A stretch of DNA of 64,000 nucleotides. Origin: an uncultured Sphingomonadales bacterium. GTDB lineage: Bacteria; Pseudomonadota; Alphaproteobacteria; Sphingomonadales; Sphingomonadaceae. A model generated the notes under the pieces. The model did not search any database, had not been told where the DNA came from, and saw only the letters and a program-made list of their open reading frames with translations. A program made the position numbers and the translations under genes. This document shows positions 62,473-64,000 of this stretch, piece after piece. The stretch lies in the NCBI GenBank assembly GCA_903832325.1, contig CAILBC010000027.1, forward strand, positions 248,001-312,000, in the 5' to 3' direction. The stretch's first letter is position 1, and every line of letters begins with the position of its first letter.

Positions 62473-62497
62473 CCGGAACCCAATCCTCCCCGGCCAG

Positions 62498-62682
62498 ATC
62501 CTCCCCGATTGGGGGAGGGGGACCGCCTGAAAGGCGGTGGAGGGGCCTTGCGCCAGGGTAAAACCTCAAGAAAAAAAGCGCGCGATCCCTGTTGCCGCCC
62601 TGGCGACAGAAATCGACCTTGCGCCGAGCGACCAACCCCCCTCCACCAGCTTCGCTGGTCCCCCTCCCCGAAACGGGGAGGA
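62498..62682. repeat. Inverted pair of REP-like repeats between gshB and accC
   Basis: One copy (62498-62545) has CCTCCCCGATTGGGGGAGG then ACCGCCTGAAAGGCGGTGGAGGGG. The other (62637-62682), in the opposite orientation, has CCCCTCCACCAGC, TTCGCTGGT and CCCCTCCCCGAAACGGGGAGG. They are related to the element in glyS. They may act as bidirectional terminators. The middle of the gap holds no gene. Confidence 0.88.
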
Positions 62683-62695
62683 TGTTACGGCGCGC

Positions 62696-64000
62696 TTATG
62701 CGCCTGGCGTCGTGTCCGACAGCCACTGTTCCAGATACTTGATCGAATAATCGCCGTTCAGGAACACCGGGTCTTCCAGCAGGCGCTGGTGCAGCGGGAT
62801 CGAGGTTTTTACGCCTTCGATCACCATTTCCTGCAGCGCGCGTTTCAGCCGCATGATGCAGCCTTCGCGGGTGCGGCCATAGACGATCAGTTTGGCGATC
62901 ATCGAATCGTAATAGGGCGGGATGCGGTATCCGGCATAAAGCCCCGAATCGACGCGCACATGCATGCCGCCTGCCGCGTGATAGGCGGTGACCAGCCCGG
63001 GCGAGGGGGCGAAAGTGAACGGGTCTTCGGCGTTGATCCGGCATTCGATGGCATGGCCGGAAAACACGATTTCGTCCTGTTTCACCGACAGCGGACGGCC
63101 ATCGGCAATGCGGATCTGTTCGCGCACCAGATCGACGCCGGTGATCGCTTCTGTCACCGGATGTTCCACCTGCAGGCGGGTGTTCATCTCGATGAAGTAG
63201 AATTCGCCGCCTTCCCACAGGAATTCGATCGTGCCCGCCCCGCGATAGCCCATGTCGGCCATGGCGCGCGCCACGATCCCGCCCATGCGTTCACGTTCTT
63301 CGGCGGAAATGACCGGGCTGGGCGCTTCTTCCAGCACTTTCTGGTGGCGGCGCTGCAGCGAACAATCGCGTTCGCCCAGGTGGATCGCATTGCCGTTGCC
63401 ATCACCGAAAATCTGGAATTCGATATGACGCGGGTTGCCCAGATACTTTTCCAGATAGACCGTGGCATCGCCGAACGCGGCCTTGGCCTCGCTGCCGGCC
63501 TGCTGCATCAGCGTTTCCAGCTCGTCCGGCCCGGTGCACACTTTCATGCCGCGCCCGCCGCCGCCCGATGCCGCCTTGATGATCACCGGATAGCCGATTT
63601 CTTCGGCAATTTTCGCCGCCAGCACCGGATCTTCGATCGCGCCGTCAGACCCGGGCACCAGCGGCAGGCCCAGCCGGCCGGCGGTGCGCTTGGCTTCGAC
63701 TTTGTCGCCCATCGTGCGGATATGTTCGGGCTTGGGCCCGATCCAGGTGATGCCGTGGGCTTCGACGATTTCGGCAAACTTTGCGTTTTCCGAAAGAAAG
63801 CCATAGCCGGGGTGGATCGCATCGGCATGCGTGATTTCCGCCGCCGAAATGATCGCCGCAATGTTCAGATAGCTGTCCTTGGCCGCCGGCGGCCCGATGC
63901 ACACCGCATGATCGGCCAGCCGCACGTGCATGGCATCGGCATCGGCGGTGGAATGCACCGCCACCGTTTCGATCCCCATTTCGCGGGCGGCGCGATGAAT
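62696..64000 (-). CDS. accC: Acetyl-CoA carboxylase biotin carboxylase subunit, partial
   Basis: The frame is open to the right edge, so the first 10-15 residues are missing. The visible part has the AccC features [58 protein letters not shown] and [37 protein letters not shown]. It carboxylates biotin on AccB for fatty-acid synthesis. accB, if present, lies outside the window. Confidence 0.96.
   Translation of the reverse strand: MHRAAREMGIETVAVHSTADADAMHVRLADHAVCIGPPAAKDSYLNIAAIISAAEITHADAIHPGYGFLSENAKFAEIVEAHGITWIGPKPEHIRTMGDKVEAKRTAGRLGLPLVPGSDGAIEDPVLAAKIAEEIGYPVIIKAASGGGGRGMKVCTGPDELETLMQQAGSEAKAAFGDATVYLEKYLGNPRHIEFQIFGDGNGNAIHLGERDCSLQRRHQKVLEEAPSPVISAEERERMGGIVARAMADMGYRGAGTIEFLWEGGEFYFIEMNTRLQVEHPVTEAITGVDLVREQIRIADGRPLSVKQDEIVFSGHAIECRINAEDPFTFAPSPGLVTAYHAAGGMHVRVDSGLYAGYRIPPYYDSMIAKLIVYGRTREGCIMRLKRALQEMVIEGVKTSIPLHQRLLEDPVFLNGDYSIKYLEQWLSDTTPGA

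Overview
The window is a GC-rich (roughly 65%) alphaproteobacterial chromosome segment, most likely from the Sphingomonadales. The support is gene content: a large TonB-dependent receptor, a RibB fused to a zinc-less RibA-like domain with an N-terminal helix-turn-helix, a DOMON-like protein, a PEP-CTERM protein, an mreBCD-mrdA-rodA block and an lpoA-like/rsmI/yraN/gshB block. A BciA-type divinyl chlorophyllide reductase beside a B12-binding AerR/PpaA-like regulator suggests an aerobic anoxygenic phototroph, with the rest of its photosynthesis cluster outside the window. No complete insertion sequence, prophage or CRISPR array was seen; mobile-type signals are limited to palindromic repeats and one lower-GC patch around an acyltransferase.

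Layout. 0-6 kb: a cut-off exported protein, ppaA-like regulator, bciA, then a tightly overlapping cassette of a small-molecule phosphotransferase, a DUF7064/7065-like protein, DUF1214 and DUF1254. 6-9 kb: a small lower-GC gene, then the minus-strand riboflavin operon ribB-ribH-DMT transporter. 9-15.7 kb: TonB receptor with terminator, a SAM methyltransferase, fatty-acid desaturase, OmpA-like and SOUL proteins, tRNA-Lys(CTT). 15.9-21.8 kb: the rod-shape operon mreB-mreC-mreD-mrdA-rodA on the minus strand, divergent from mutL. 22-30 kb: mutL, a lipoprotein, a TPR-like exported protein, SnoaL-like, MaoC-like, ychF, a TPR lipoprotein and a PEP-CTERM protein. 30-41 kb: a cluster of inverted repeats, pth, rplY, a TraB-like lipoprotein, glyQS, ppdK, an NDUFAF5-like methyltransferase, comF and hisI. 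41-54 kb: MerR regulator plus acyl-CoA dehydrogenase, dienelactone hydrolase, cysK, two MFS transporters, PilZ protein, tyrS, DOMON-like protein, a NamZ-type muramidase and a VWA-GFA-MoxR set. 54-64 kb: a TonB-like protein, an acyltransferase, parE, the lpoA-like/rsmI/yraN/gshB block and a partial accC.

Functional themes. Cell-envelope growth dominates (MreBCD, PBP2, RodA, LpoA-like activator, NamZ, OmpA-like, TonB-like proteins), with translation genes (glyQS, tyrS, pth, rplY, tRNA-Lys, ychF), riboflavin and thiol metabolism, and a small photosynthesis-linked island at the left edge.

Unusual structure. (1) About 150 bases between the PEP-CTERM gene and pth can fold into three hairpins closed by an outer stem; the central arm is a near-perfect 35-bp inverted repeat. 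(2) A palindromic repeat related to an intergenic pair sits in frame inside glyS. (3) At least ten genes carry short (14-21 bp) tandem duplications, mostly at their ends, and one sits inside the Rossmann core of a methyltransferase. (4) A 44-base palindromic repeat occurs twice in opposite orientations.
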